Below, piece after piece: positions 7,894-16,596 of a stretch of 64,000 nucleotides of DNA. Where the stretch lies: contig NZ_JAMTDX010000011.1 in NCBI RefSeq assembly GCF_023806625.1, positions 91,838-155,837 of the forward strand, read 5' to 3'. Origin of the DNA: Accumulibacter sp. Lineage in GTDB: Bacteria; Pseudomonadota; Gammaproteobacteria; Burkholderiales; Rhodocyclaceae. The position numbers and the translations under genes were made by a program. Numbering within the stretch: the first letter of the stretch is position 1; every line of letters begins with the position of its first letter. The notes below the pieces were generated by a model. That model did not search any database. It had not been told where the DNA came from and saw only the letters and a list, made by a program, of their open reading frames with translations.

Positions 7894-8958
7894 ATGAGTG
7901 AAGTCAAAGGCGTGCGCGAAGACGTCGTCCCAGAGAACAAGCCGGACGCCGGCGGAAAAGAGACGGCTGTCTCGAGCAAGGCCGCCGAGCCAGCCAGTCC
8001 GGAAGGCGAGAAGCCCACGGCACGGGCCGAAGGTGACGAGGGCCGACAAAAGGCTGCTGGCAAGAAGAACACGGCCACGGCCAAGGCCCAGAAGACTGAC
8101 AAGCCGAAAGCGAACGGGCAGACCGTAGCCGCGCCAGCGGAGCCACCGAACTACAGCGAAACGCCCGCCGCACCGCGCAAGCGGCGGCTGAAGACCAAGG
8201 AGTACGAGGATGCCCTGGCCAAGCTGCAGATCGAACTCGTCAAACTCCAGGAGTGGATCAAGTTCAAGAAGCTCAAGGTCGTCGTCCTCTTCGAAGGGCG
8301 CGACGCCGCAGGCAAGGGCGGATGCATCAAGCGGATCACCGAAAGCCTGAGCCCGAGGGTAACCCGGGTCGCCGCACTGCCGGCGCCGACCGACCGCGAA
8401 CAGACCCAGTGGTACTTCCAGCGTTACGTCCAGCACCTGCCGGCTGGTGGAGAAATGGTCCTCTTCGACCGCAGCTGGTACAACCGCGCCGGCGTCGAGC
8501 GGGTCATGGGTTTCTGCACCGACGACGAATACCGCGAGTTCCTGCGCTCTTGTCCCGAATTCGAGCGCATGCTCGTGCGCAGCGGAGTCATCCTGATCAA
8601 GTACTGGTTCTCGGTGAGCAACGAAGAACAGGAGCGCCGCTTCCAGAAGCGCGTCTACCATCCGGCGAAGCACTGGAAGCTGAGCCCGATGGACCTCGAG
8701 TCACGCGCACGCTGGGTGGATTATTCGAAGGCCAAGGATGCGATGTTCGCCCACACCGACATCAAGCAGGCGCCGTGGTACGTGGTCAATGGCGACGACA
8801 AGGAGCGGGCGCGGCTCAACGTGATCACCCACCTGCTGAGCATGATCGACTACGAGGATCTCGCTCCGGAACCGATCATCCTGCCGCCACGCCAGAGCGA
8901 GCACGGCTACGTTCGGCCGCCGATCACTGACCAGACCTTCATTCCGGAGATCTATTAG
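7894..8958 (+). CDS. ppk2: Polyphosphate kinase 2 (class I) with low-complexity N-terminal extension
   Basis: Transfers phosphate between polyphosphate and nucleotides (class I enzymes mostly make NTPs from NDPs and polyphosphate). Of 354 residues, about 1-95 form a Lys/Ala/Glu/Pro-rich, probably disordered tail. The catalytic domain follows with a Walker A-like GRDAAGKGG at 135-143, the lid-associated WYFQRYVQHLP, the Walker B-like FDRSWYNRAGVE near 192, and the C-terminal PPWYVV-like segment APWYVVNGDD. The start at 7894 is set by AGGAGG five bases upstream. The gene stands alone and is followed by a hairpin at 8972. It fits a polyphosphate-handling organism. Confidence 0.95.
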   Translation: MSEVKGVREDVVPENKPDAGGKETAVSSKAAEPASPEGEKPTARAEGDEGRQKAAGKKNTATAKAQKTDKPKANGQTVAAPAEPPNYSETPAAPRKRRLKTKEYEDALAKLQIELVKLQEWIKFKKLKVVVLFEGRDAAGKGGCIKRITESLSPRVTRVAALPAPTDREQTQWYFQRYVQHLPAGGEMVLFDRSWYNRAGVERVMGFCTDDEYREFLRSCPEFERMLVRSGVILIKYWFSVSNEEQERRFQKRVYHPAKHWKLSPMDLESRARWVDYSKAKDAMFAHTDIKQAPWYVVNGDDKERARLNVITHLLSMIDYEDLAPEPIILPPRQSEHGYVRPPITDQTFIPEIY

Positions 8959-8971
8959 GACCGCCAGCCAG

Positions 8972-8994
8972 GCCCCGCGGGCAGTGCGCGGGGC
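8972..8994 (+). terminator. Terminator-like hairpin after ppk2
   Basis: GCCCCGCG/CGCGGGGC forms a perfect 8-bp stem with a 7-base loop, 13 bp after the ppk2 stop. Only two Ts follow, so termination may be inefficient or Rho-assisted. Confidence 0.5.
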
Positions 8995-9045
8995 TTCACC
9001 GCGATCCCGGCAGCGGCGATCGGGGACGACGCGAGCGTAGCACCC

Positions 9046-9070
9046 AAAAAGTACCCCGCCATGGCGGGGT
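9046..9070 (-). terminator. Rho-independent terminator for the minus-strand Cache gene
   Basis: ACCCCGCC/GGCGGGGT (9053-9060 with 9063-9070) is a perfect 8-bp stem. On the minus strand it is followed by ACTTTTT (plus-strand AAAAA at 9046-9050). It lies 63 bp past the stop of the minus-strand gene. Confidence 0.7.
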
Positions 9071-9133
9071 TGATCTTTCGGGTCACCGTCGGGGCGGCGA
9101 CCATCTCTCACGCAGCAATGTTCGGAGCCATCG

Positions 9134-9577
9134 TCACTTGTAATAGCCGACTGCGCACACCTGATCGCCGACCTTGGTGACGAAGGCTACCTTGGCCACC
9201 GGGTCGGTCTGGCCCGGGCGCGGCCACATGTACATGACCTCGCTGATCGAACCCTCCTTGGCCGAGGCGTAGACCTCTTCGCCCAACGGTTTGCCTGCCT
9301 TGTCCTTGAGGTCCTTGAGGCTCTTGCCGACCAGCGTCGGGTGGGCAGTGAACAGCCCGTCAGGTCCACCGCAGTAGGGATACAGGTCACGATCCTTGAA
9401 GCCTCCTTCGCCCTTGGTGAACATCACCAGCGCCTTGGCCTTGTCGGCCTTGACGGCAGCGACTGCCTTTTCGAGCATGGCCTTGGCCTCTGCCGGAGTA
9501 CCGTACTCAGCCGCCGCAACCGTGCCGGCGGAGCCCAGGATAGCGAGTGCTGAAACAAGCGCAACATGTCGTAGCAT
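9134..9577 (-). CDS. Secreted single-Cache (sCache_2-type) domain protein
   Basis: A 147-residue exported protein with a signal peptide ending VAAAE and a small alpha/beta sensory fold. Residues 23-147 show the single-Cache pattern: a long N-terminal helix rich in Ala/Lys (EAKAMLEKAVAAVKADKAKA), FKDRDLYPYCGGPDGLFTAHP, and VMYMWPRPG with a final KVGDQVCAVGYYK strand. Free-standing Cache proteins are secreted without a signalling domain, and their ligand is usually unknown. ATG 9577 has an excellent AAAGGAG Shine-Dalgarno, which rejects a longer upstream frame. Monocistronic, with its own terminator. Confidence 0.82.
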   Translation of the reverse strand: MLRHVALVSALAILGSAGTVAAAEYGTPAEAKAMLEKAVAAVKADKAKALVMFTKGEGGFKDRDLYPYCGGPDGLFTAHPTLVGKSLKDLKDKAGKPLGEEVYASAKEGSISEVMYMWPRPGQTDPVAKVAFVTKVGDQVCAVGYYK

Positions 9578-9949
9578 CGTAAGTCTCCTTTCAGGGTTAG
9601 TGCTCAGCAAATCCTTGCTGGCCTGTCGAAAGTGAGGAGAGACCCTCCCCGTCGCGCATGTTAACGCACAAAGACGGGCTGCGGTAGCCGATACACCAGC
9701 CGGCACGAAGACCGTTCCCCATGCCCGTGTCTCGAGAAGACGCGACCGGCCCCGCCGAGCCTCGGGTGCTGTCTCGCAAATGCGCTTGCTGTCACCCGCA
9801 GAAATGCGATTCCCCTCACCTGCCCATCGGCACGTCGATTTCGTGCAGACCTCCCCCCCGACCCCTCAAGGCATGTTCGAGACAGCGGACCAGCGCCCGA
9901 GCCCCGTCGTATCCGGAGCGTTCCGGCGGATCCTTCAGCGCCCTCCCGG
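9578..9949. other. 372-bp intergenic region without a recognisable gene
   Basis: Lies upstream of the Cache gene and downstream of the PAP2_C gene, both on the minus strand. Open frames here are short and arginine-rich, with no Shine-Dalgarno or recognisable motif, and look like GC-driven noise. It presumably holds the Cache-gene promoter, but I could not identify one confidently. Confidence 0.5.
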
Positions 9950-10564
9950 CTAGAACAGTTGGCCGACCATCAAGGCTGCGAACACGCCGGAGAGCACATC
10001 GAGCGTCCAGTGGGCGCGTAGAACGATGACCACGACCACCTGGAAGACGGCAAGCAGGACGGCGAGCGCAGTCAGCATCGGCAGACCGAGGCCGGAGATC
10101 TGGACGGCACCATAGACGGCCAGCGCCGTATGCCCCGAAAAGAAGAAGTCGTTGCCTACCGCGTAGGTGACGAACAGCGAGGGAAAGCCTGGATCCCGCC
10201 AGATCATTCCCGGCGGCGCCGGCAGGGCCACGGCTGCCTGGCTCAACTGCCGAAGCAGGAACAAACACAGCAGGCCCCAGAACGGGGCGAAGCTCGGGCC
10301 GAGAATGGCGTAGCCGAGGACGAACAGTGTGACTGCGTCCACGCCCAGTGAACTGGCGACCAGCGCGGCGCGCGCAGCGCCAGGATTCCTGTGTAGCCAG
10401 GAATTGACCCCGGCAGTGAGCTGATGCAGCTGATCATGCATTTCGCGGCCATCGAGCGATCTCGCACCGATCAGTCGCTGGCTCGCGAACCAGGCGAGCA
10501 GGCCCGCGGTGACGGCCAGGAGCCGCAGGGCGACCGTCTGCCAGTCGGTCCACCCGAGGTCCAC
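9950..10564 (-). CDS. PAP2_C (sphingomyelin-synthase-like) membrane phosphatase
   Basis: A 204-residue protein with about six membrane segments. The conserved elements match the PAP2_C family: GNDFFFSGHTALAVYG (SGH motif) near residue 140 and RAHWTLDVLSG near 183, where the H-x3-D pair forms the catalytic site. The family acts on lipid phosphates or headgroups (phosphatidate phosphatase or sphingomyelin/ceramide-phosphate-type transfer). The start is GTG 10564, placed directly after the stop of the acyltransferase (TGAGTG), with AGGAG upstream, so translation is coupled. The substrate is unknown; a lipid-remodelling role with its partner is inference. Confidence 0.78.
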   Translation of the reverse strand: MDLGWTDWQTVALRLLAVTAGLLAWFASQRLIGARSLDGREMHDQLHQLTAGVNSWLHRNPGAARAALVASSLGVDAVTLFVLGYAILGPSFAPFWGLLCLFLLRQLSQAAVALPAPPGMIWRDPGFPSLFVTYAVGNDFFFSGHTALAVYGAVQISGLGLPMLTALAVLLAVFQVVVVIVLRAHWTLDVLSGVFAALMVGQLF

Positions 10565-11305
10565 TCAGGTTGACTCCTGACCATCGACTGACGAAGCGCC
10601 GCCACGATCGAGATTCACGCGGCACGCGGGGATGCCTGCCCAAGTTTCGCCAGCCGGAATTCGTGTCCCGGGCAGGACGAAGGAACCCGCCAGGACCTTC
10701 GCGCCGTCACCGACCTCAGCGCCACCCATGATGATTGCCCGCAACCCGATCGTCGCCCCGACTCCGAGACGCACCGGGGCGATCACCAGGTAGCCTCCCT
10801 GCGCGTAATGGGCCATCACGCTCGCCGAACCGCCAATCGTCACCCCGTCGGCGATCTCGATCAGCGACGGGTCGGCAATCGCCGTCGAATTGATCGTCAC
10901 GTTGCGCCCGATCTTCATGCCCATCAGCCGGTAATACATTTGCGCGAAGGGCGACGGGGTGACGAACTCGAGGAACGAATAGCGGACGACGAGGGTCAGC
11001 GTGCAATGGACGTACCAGCGCAGTGCGGTCAGCGACACTGCCGACCCGCGGTATGGTCGCAGCCTGCCACCCAGCAGGCCGTTGAGCGCCGGAGCGACGC
11101 ACAACAGGGCCAGACCGTAGACGAAATAGCTCGCTGCGAGAGCCACACCGGCCAGCGGATAACGCCAGGACGACGAAACACCGGACAGCACCGGCAAGAA
11201 CAACTGCTCGTGAACGAGGACGGCGGCACCGAGCGACAGGCCGGCTGCGGCAATCGCCAGCGCGATGAACGGCAGCGGGCCGACGAAAGCGAGAAATCTT
11301 TGCAT
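10565..11305 (-). CDS. Membrane-anchored hexapeptide-repeat (LbH) acyltransferase-like protein
   Basis: A 246-residue protein with two membrane segments (about 8-32 and 45-75), then a left-handed beta-helix domain. Hexapeptide repeats run roughly from residue 135 to 230, with turns such as GRNVTINSTAIADPSLIEIA, DGVTIGGSASVMAHYA and GATIGLRAIIMGGAEVG. Such domains transfer acetyl or acyl groups, and the helix resembles that in non-ribosomal-peptide-like and sugar acetyltransferases. It is translationally coupled to the following PAP2_C phosphatase. ATG 11305 is chosen; an in-frame GTG lies two codons upstream. The acceptor is unknown. Confidence 0.72.
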   Translation of the reverse strand: MQRFLAFVGPLPFIALAIAAAGLSLGAAVLVHEQLFLPVLSGVSSSWRYPLAGVALAASYFVYGLALLCVAPALNGLLGGRLRPYRGSAVSLTALRWYVHCTLTLVVRYSFLEFVTPSPFAQMYYRLMGMKIGRNVTINSTAIADPSLIEIADGVTIGGSASVMAHYAQGGYLVIAPVRLGVGATIGLRAIIMGGAEVGDGAKVLAGSFVLPGTRIPAGETWAGIPACRVNLDRGGASSVDGQEST

Positions 11306-11397
11306 GGCCACCCGAGGACAGAAAGGCTAGACGGATCCGCGCTGCCGGATACGAGCCGCGGGCTTCGCGGCGTGGGTCGCCGCCTCCGCAGGGCGAC

Positions 11398-11640
11398 GAG
11401 GTTGTGAGCGAATCGTCGCCAGCAGACCGAGATGCCGGGCGCCAAGCAAGGGGCTGTCCCTTTCTGTCCCTCCTGGAGCGAGCGACGGGACATAGCGGAT
11501 CGATGGACCGGGGCGAAGGCGGGGCTTCGTGCAACTTGCTGCGCGCCGCGGCAACCGGCTGGCCGTGCAAAGCCGGCCGCTGGGGAAGCGAGTCAGCGAC
11601 GCCGCCGATTGGCCGCAGATCAGATTCATTGGCACCCCTC
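11398..11640 (+). repeat. Intergenic terminal-inverted-repeat element, copy B (long form)
   Basis: About 243 bp. The left end GAGGTTGTGAGCG matches the family terminus; the right end is altered (ATTCATTGGCACCCCTC). It contains an extra internal block of about 80 bp, also found in copy D, including GAAGGCGGGG and GTGCAAAGCCGGCCGCTGGG, plus a further insertion unique to this copy. The right end overlaps the last codons and stop of the minus-strand exonuclease gene. Confidence 0.82.
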
Positions 11641-12423
11641 TGGCCACGCACTCAGGAACTCCCGCCAGTGCTGCTTGCCACTGCGCTCGATCTCCCCACG
11701 GACGAAGGCAAGTTCCTGATCGTGCTCGTCACGCGAGATCTCGCCCCGAAGCAGTCGAAAGCCGACTGAAACGAGGTAGGTGTTCAGCGCGTCGGTTTCG
11801 CAGTAGTCGCGAATTTCGGCGATTCGTCCCTGCTGCCAGGCCGTCCATACCTTGCTGCCGTCCATGCCGAGTTTGCCCGGGAGACCGCAAAGTCTGGCCA
11901 GCTCGTCGAGAGGGACGCTGGCCCTCGGCTGATAGAGTGCGAGCAGGTCCATCAGATCCAGATGGCGTGTGTGGTAACGGTTGATGTAGTTGTTCCATCT
12001 GAAATCGCGACTGTCAGGATAGTCGCCGTCACCGAGATCCCAGTACCGGGGCGCCTCGACGCGGTGCACCAGGCTGCGATAATGCAGGACCGGAAGGTCG
12101 AATCCGCCGCCATTCCACGAGACGATCTGCGGCGAGAACTTCTCGATACCGTCGAAGAAGCGCTGAATGATCTCGCCTTCGCCCTGCTCGGGCTCGGCCA
12201 GCGACCAGACCCGGAGGTCCTTGCCGTGACGCAGCACGCAGGCGATCACCACCACGCGCTGCAGATGCAACTGCAGGAAGTCGTTACCGGTCGTGGCCCG
12301 CCGCTGCTGGAAAGCGAGTTCGGCGACCTCGTCATCACAAAGTGTCGGGTCGAGGCCGTTCAGCTGGCGCAACCCCCCGATATCCGGGATCGTCTCGATG
12401 TCGAAGGCGAGGACTGGGGCCAC
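11626..12423 (-). CDS. PolB-type 3'-5' exonuclease (DnaQ-like, DNA_pol_B_exo2 family)
   Basis: Predicted DEDD-superfamily 3'-5' exonuclease related to the proofreading domain of family-B polymerases. The 265 residues include exo I FDIETIPD near residue 7, exo II VSWNGGGFDLPVL near 103, and exo III YCETDALNTYLV near 208, together supplying the metal-binding acids. GTG 12423 has GAGGG seven bases upstream and lies 9 bp after the cysM stop, so it belongs to the cysM operon. The last four residues and the stop codon overlap the end of intergenic element copy B, so the original C-terminus may have been altered. Confidence 0.88.
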   Translation of the reverse strand: MAPVLAFDIETIPDIGGLRQLNGLDPTLCDDEVAELAFQQRRATTGNDFLQLHLQRVVVIACVLRHGKDLRVWSLAEPEQGEGEIIQRFFDGIEKFSPQIVSWNGGGFDLPVLHYRSLVHRVEAPRYWDLGDGDYPDSRDFRWNNYINRYHTRHLDLMDLLALYQPRASVPLDELARLCGLPGKLGMDGSKVWTAWQQGRIAEIRDYCETDALNTYLVSVGFRLLRGEISRDEHDQELAFVRGEIERSGKQHWREFLSAWPEGCQ

Positions 12424-12432
12424 GAACTACCC

Positions 12433-13332
12433 TCAGGCCGGGAAAACGCCGGTCGACAGGTAGCGGTCTCCCCGATCGCAGACGATGCTGACGATCGTCG
12501 AGTTTTCGACTTCCCTCGCCACTCTCAGGGCGACGATCACCGAGCCACCGGAGGATATCCCGGCGAAGATTCCCTCCTCTCGGGCGAGTCGGCGAGTCAT
12601 CTCCTCGGCTTCTCCCTGGGCAACCGACTCGATTCGATCGACCCGCGTTCGGTCGAAGATACGCGGCAGATATGCCTCGGGCCACTTGCGGATTCCCGGT
12701 ATCTGGGAACCTTCTTCGGGCTGGCAGCCGACGATGCAGATCGCCGTGTTCTTCTCCTTCAGGTAGCGCGACACGCCCATGATCGTACCGGTGGTGCCCA
12801 TGCTGCTCACGAAGTGGGTGATCCTCCCGCCGGTCTGGCGCCACAGTTCCGGGCCGGTTCCCTCGTAGTGCGCGCGTGGATTGTCAGGGTTCGCGAACTG
12901 ATCGAGGATGATCCCGCGTCCTTCCCGGCGCATGCCCTCGGCGACGTCGCGGGCCAGTTCCATGCCACCGTCGCGAGGAGTGAGGACCAGTTCGGCGCCG
13001 AACGCGCGCATCGTCTGCCGTCGCTCGACGCTCTGGTTTTCCGGCATCACCAGGATCATCCGGTAACCGCGCACGGCCGAAGCCATGGCCAGGGCGATGC
13101 CCGTGTTCCCCGAGGTCGCCTCGATCAGCGTATCGCCCGGCCTGATTTCGCCGCGTTCTTCGGCACGGCGGATCATCGACAGAGCCGGACGATCCTTGAC
13201 CGAGCCCGCCGGGTTGTTCCCCTCGAGCTTCGCCAGAACGACGTTGCCACGGGCTGAATTCGCCTCACCGGGGATCCGCTTGAGGCGTACCAGTGGGGTT
13301 TCCCCGACGCAGCCCTCAATCGTCTCAGGCAT
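12433..13332 (-). CDS. cysM: Cysteine synthase B (O-acetylserine sulfhydrylase)
   Basis: PLP enzyme that makes cysteine from O-acetylserine and sulfide or thiosulfate. The 299-residue protein carries the PLP lysine in [12 protein letters not shown] (near residue 45), the substrate loop [12 protein letters not shown] and a C-terminal phosphate-binding GISSGGSV. The short length without a C-terminal extension, and CysM-like residues, favour CysM over CysK. The ATG overlaps the hldD stop by 8 bp, implying coupled translation. Confidence 0.95.
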   Translation of the reverse strand: MPETIEGCVGETPLVRLKRIPGEANSARGNVVLAKLEGNNPAGSVKDRPALSMIRRAEERGEIRPGDTLIEATSGNTGIALAMASAVRGYRMILVMPENQSVERRQTMRAFGAELVLTPRDGGMELARDVAEGMRREGRGIILDQFANPDNPRAHYEGTGPELWRQTGGRITHFVSSMGTTGTIMGVSRYLKEKNTAICIVGCQPEEGSQIPGIRKWPEAYLPRIFDRTRVDRIESVAQGEAEEMTRRLAREEGIFAGISSGGSVIVALRVAREVENSTIVSIVCDRGDRYLSTGVFPA

Positions 13333-14329
13333 GAGTGCTCAGCCAGCGCACGTAGTCCGGTACGGCTTCCTCGAGACTCAGAAACGGCGCCTCGTAGCCT
13401 GCCTTGCGCAAGCGCGTCAGGTCCGCCTCGGTGAAACTCTGGTACTTGCCCCTGAGGTCTGCCGGAAACGGCGTGTATTCGATGATCCCTTGCTGGACAA
13501 GCTGAGCAAGCGGCAGCGCCTCATCCCCGGCGAGCGCGCGGCAGGCATTGACGCTGGCGACCGCCAGTTCGTTGAAGCTCTGCGCACGCCCCGTACCGAC
13601 GTTGAAGATGCCTGATTTCTCCGGGTGATCGAGGAAGAAAAGGTTGACTCGTGCGACGTCTTCGACGAAGACGAAGTCGCGTCTCTGTTCGCCATCGGCA
13701 AATCCGTCGCACGCAGCAAACAGGCGGACCTTCCCTTCGTTTGAATACTGATTGAAGTGGTGGAAAGCAACCGACGCCATTCGCCCCTTGTGCGATTCGC
13801 GCGGGCCGTACACGTTGAAATAGCGGAAGCCGACGACCTGCGAGTTGAAGGATCCGGCAACCGCGAGCTTCTGCCGGACGACCTGGTCGAAGAGGAACTT
13901 GGAGTATCCGTAAACGTTCAGCGGTGCCTCGTGCGCGCGCTCTTCCCGAAAGACGCGTCCACCGCCGTAGGTCGCTGCGCTCGACGCATAGAGCAGCGGC
14001 ACTTCCTGATCGAGGCACCAGTCGAGAATCGCCAGCGAGTAGCGATAATTGTTGTCCATCATGAATCGACCATCACGCTCCGTGGTGTCCGAGCATGCGC
14101 CCTGATGGACGATCGCCTCGACGTCGCCGTCGAAGGCGCCGGCATCCAGGCGGTCGAGGAAGTCTTCCCGGTCGAGGTAATCGACGATCTCGCAATCGAC
14201 CAGGTTACGGAACTTGTCGCCGCGCGTCAGGTGGTCGACGGCGATGATCCTCGTCACACCGCGATCATTCAGCGCCTTGACGATGTTCGATCCGATGAAG
14301 CCGGCCGCACCGGTGACAATTGTATACAT
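13325..14329 (-). CDS. hldD: ADP-L-glycero-D-manno-heptose 6-epimerase
   Basis: Last step of ADP-heptose synthesis for the lipopolysaccharide inner core. The 334-residue short-chain dehydrogenase fold has the NADP-binding [16 protein letters not shown] at the N-terminus, the family [10 protein letters not shown] motif, and the catalytic Tyr/Lys in [12 protein letters not shown]. Start ATG 14329. It follows the heptose kinase gene by 71 bp and overlaps cysM by 8 bp, as in other betaproteobacterial clusters. Confidence 0.97.
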   Translation of the reverse strand: MYTIVTGAAGFIGSNIVKALNDRGVTRIIAVDHLTRGDKFRNLVDCEIVDYLDREDFLDRLDAGAFDGDVEAIVHQGACSDTTERDGRFMMDNNYRYSLAILDWCLDQEVPLLYASSAATYGGGRVFREERAHEAPLNVYGYSKFLFDQVVRQKLAVAGSFNSQVVGFRYFNVYGPRESHKGRMASVAFHHFNQYSNEGKVRLFAACDGFADGEQRRDFVFVEDVARVNLFFLDHPEKSGIFNVGTGRAQSFNELAVASVNACRALAGDEALPLAQLVQQGIIEYTPFPADLRGKYQSFTEADLTRLRKAGYEAPFLSLEEAVPDYVRWLSTHA

Positions 14330-14400
14330 ACCCTATCCCTGCTCAACAGTTCCCTGCCCGATCGACGACACGGCTGGCCCTGGCCCAGCGGCCGTTGCGC

Positions 14401-15339
14401 TCAAAGTGCCCTGACCGCATCGGCCAGTTCGTCACGACTGACGATCGCCGTACCCAGTTTGCTGACCACAACGCCGGCCGCGACGTTGGCCACTCGCATT
14501 GCCTCCTGCCAACTGGCTCCCGCGGCCAGCATCACCCCAAGAGTGGCGATCGCCGTATCGCCAGCGCCAGAAACGTCAAACACCTCGCGCGCCACGGATC
14601 CTTCGTGAACCACTCCGTCCCTCCGGAACAGCGACATCCCCTCCTCACTACGGGTCACCAGCAGCGCCTCGATACCGAGTTGCTCGCGCAGAGCCTGCGC
14701 TTTGCTCGTCAGTTCACCTTCGTCGTGCCAGCGACCGACGACTTCGCGCAACTCGGCCCGATTCGGCGTGACCACGGTAGCCCCCGCGTACTTCGAAAAG
14801 TCGTCACCCTTCGGGTCGACGAGTACCGCCTTCCCGGCATCGCCTGCCAAGCGAATCATTTCCCCGACGTGCACCAGCCCGCCTTTGCCGTAGTCGGAGA
14901 GGACGACCACATCGCACTCAGCGAGACGCGCGGCGAACTCGGTCAGCTTCGCGCGCAGCACCTCGTGGGACGGACTCGTCTCGAAGTCGATGCGCAGCAA
15001 CTGCTGGTGACGCGCGATCACGCGCAGCTTGACCGTCGTGCTGATCCCCACATCGACATGAAGGCTGGCCTTGACCCCGCTCTCTGCGAGCAACCGCCCA
15101 AGGTTGCGTCCCGCCTCGTCATCGCCAACGACGGACAGCAGGGTCACCTGAGCGCCCAGAGCAGCGGCGTTCCGCGCCACGTTCGCTGCCCCGCCCGGCC
15201 GCTCGTCCGAGCGTCCGATCCTGACGATCGGTACCGGCGCCTCAGGCGAGATCCGAGCGACGTCACCAAACCAATAGCGGTCGAGCATCACGTCGCCGGC
15301 GATCAGCAGCCTCACCGCCGACAGGTCAGCAATGCGCAT
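14401..15339 (-). CDS. rfaE1: D-glycero-beta-D-manno-heptose-7-phosphate kinase (HldE N-terminal/RfaE1 type)
   Basis: PfkB-family kinase that makes D-glycero-D-manno-heptose 1,7-bisphosphate for LPS heptose. The 312 residues contain GDVMLDRYWFGDV at the N-terminus, GGAANVARNAAALG near residue 50, and the C-terminal ATP/anion-hole motif DVSGAGDTAIATLG with the catalytic Asp. There is no nucleotidyltransferase domain, unlike the E. coli HldE fusion. A separate adenylyltransferase (RfaE2) must therefore be encoded elsewhere; it is not in this window. Confidence 0.95.
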   Translation of the reverse strand: MRIADLSAVRLLIAGDVMLDRYWFGDVARISPEAPVPIVRIGRSDERPGGAANVARNAAALGAQVTLLSVVGDDEAGRNLGRLLAESGVKASLHVDVGISTTVKLRVIARHQQLLRIDFETSPSHEVLRAKLTEFAARLAECDVVVLSDYGKGGLVHVGEMIRLAGDAGKAVLVDPKGDDFSKYAGATVVTPNRAELREVVGRWHDEGELTSKAQALREQLGIEALLVTRSEEGMSLFRRDGVVHEGSVAREVFDVSGAGDTAIATLGVMLAAGASWQEAMRVANVAAGVVVSKLGTAIVSRDELADAVRAL

Positions 15340-15426
15340 TCTTGCCCGCTCGCCTGATCCAGGACAGATCAGTCAGTCGCGAACGTCTCGCCAGACTGGT
15401 TCCGCCGCTCGTCAATGCCGGAACTC

Positions 15427-16596
15427 CTACGGTGTCAGATCAAACTCTTCGGTGCGCTTTGGCGAGTACGTCTCCCAGCCGCCGCACGCTGGGCAACGCC
15501 AGTAGAACTGACGCGCCTTGAAGCCGCAATTATCGCACCGATACCGCGCCAGGCGACGCGTGTAGCCCTGGACGATGCCCTTGGCCAAGTCGAGATCCGG
15601 GCGGCTCTCGGGTGGGGCGACGAGGAGGCGCGCTTCCAGCAGCTTGTCGAAACCGAGCAGCGTCGGATTGCGCTTCAGCTCGTCGCGAACGAGGCGATAC
15701 GCTGCTTCGGGTCCGTCGGCTTCGAGGACCAGTTGGAAAACCACGTCGAGCAGATCGAGTGAATGATAGTTCTCGAGATAGCCACGCAACAGCAACAGCC
15801 CCCGCTCGCGGCCGTCGAGCCTGCGGAAGGCGTCGAGCAGACGCTGGGCGACCAGCGCCAGATAAGGCGGATCCTGCTGCTCGATTCGCTGCCAGGCTTC
15901 GATCGCCTCGGCGGCCCTGTCCTGCTGGATGAGGATGTCTCCCTGCAGCAGGCTGGCCCTGACGCACTTGCGGTTGCGTTCGAGCGCCGTCTGCAGATGA
16001 GCGGCAGCCAGGTCGAGCCGGGCGCTGCGCATCTCGGCAGCGGCCAGCTCGCAATAATACTCGGCCACCTCGCGGTGCGAAGCGACATCGGGAAGCTCGG
16101 AGGCCAGCGCGATCGCCTTCGCCCACTCCTTCTCGAGCTGATAGATTTCGAGCAGGTTACGCTTTGCTTCCTCGGCGATCTCCGAGTCGCGCAGCTTGTC
16201 GAAGACATCTTCCGCCCGATCGAGCAGCCCGGCCTTCAGATAGTCCTGACCGAGTTCGGTCAGCGCCTGCAGTTTGAGTTCCGGATCGAGGCCCTCGCGC
16301 TCGATCAGATTCTGATGCATCCGGATCGCCCGTTCGGTTTCGCCTCGGCGGCGGAACAAGCCGCCCAGCGCGAAATGCAGTTCGATCGTCTCCGGATCGA
16401 CCTTGACCGCCTCGACGAACGATTCGATCGCCCGGTCCGGCTGCTCGTTGAGCAGGAAGTTCAGACCCTGGAAGTACGATCGTGGCAGAGACCGGGACTC
16501 CTTGACCAGATGTCTGATGTCGATGCGGGCCGCCGCCCACCCGAGGCCAAAAAAAAGCGGGAAAAGCAGCAGCTGCCAGTATTCGAATTCGATCAT
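15427..16596 (-). CDS. lapB: LPS assembly regulator LapB (YciM)
   Basis: Inner-membrane-anchored cytoplasmic protein that, in enterobacteria, presents LpxC to FtsH and so limits lipid A synthesis. Length is 389 residues, as in E. coli. It has an N-terminal membrane helix (about 5-22), then a series of TPR repeats (about 35-350), and a C-terminal rubredoxin-like zinc/iron site made of CDNCG and CPACG around residues 357-374. ATG 16596 has GGAG eight bases upstream, which rejects a longer frame. The usual partner lapA is not found upstream. Confidence 0.96.
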   Translation of the reverse strand: MIEFEYWQLLLFPLFFGLGWAAARIDIRHLVKESRSLPRSYFQGLNFLLNEQPDRAIESFVEAVKVDPETIELHFALGGLFRRRGETERAIRMHQNLIEREGLDPELKLQALTELGQDYLKAGLLDRAEDVFDKLRDSEIAEEAKRNLLEIYQLEKEWAKAIALASELPDVASHREVAEYYCELAAAEMRSARLDLAAAHLQTALERNRKCVRASLLQGDILIQQDRAAEAIEAWQRIEQQDPPYLALVAQRLLDAFRRLDGRERGLLLLRGYLENYHSLDLLDVVFQLVLEADGPEAAYRLVRDELKRNPTLLGFDKLLEARLLVAPPESRPDLDLAKGIVQGYTRRLARYRCDNCGFKARQFYWRCPACGGWETYSPKRTEEFDLTP

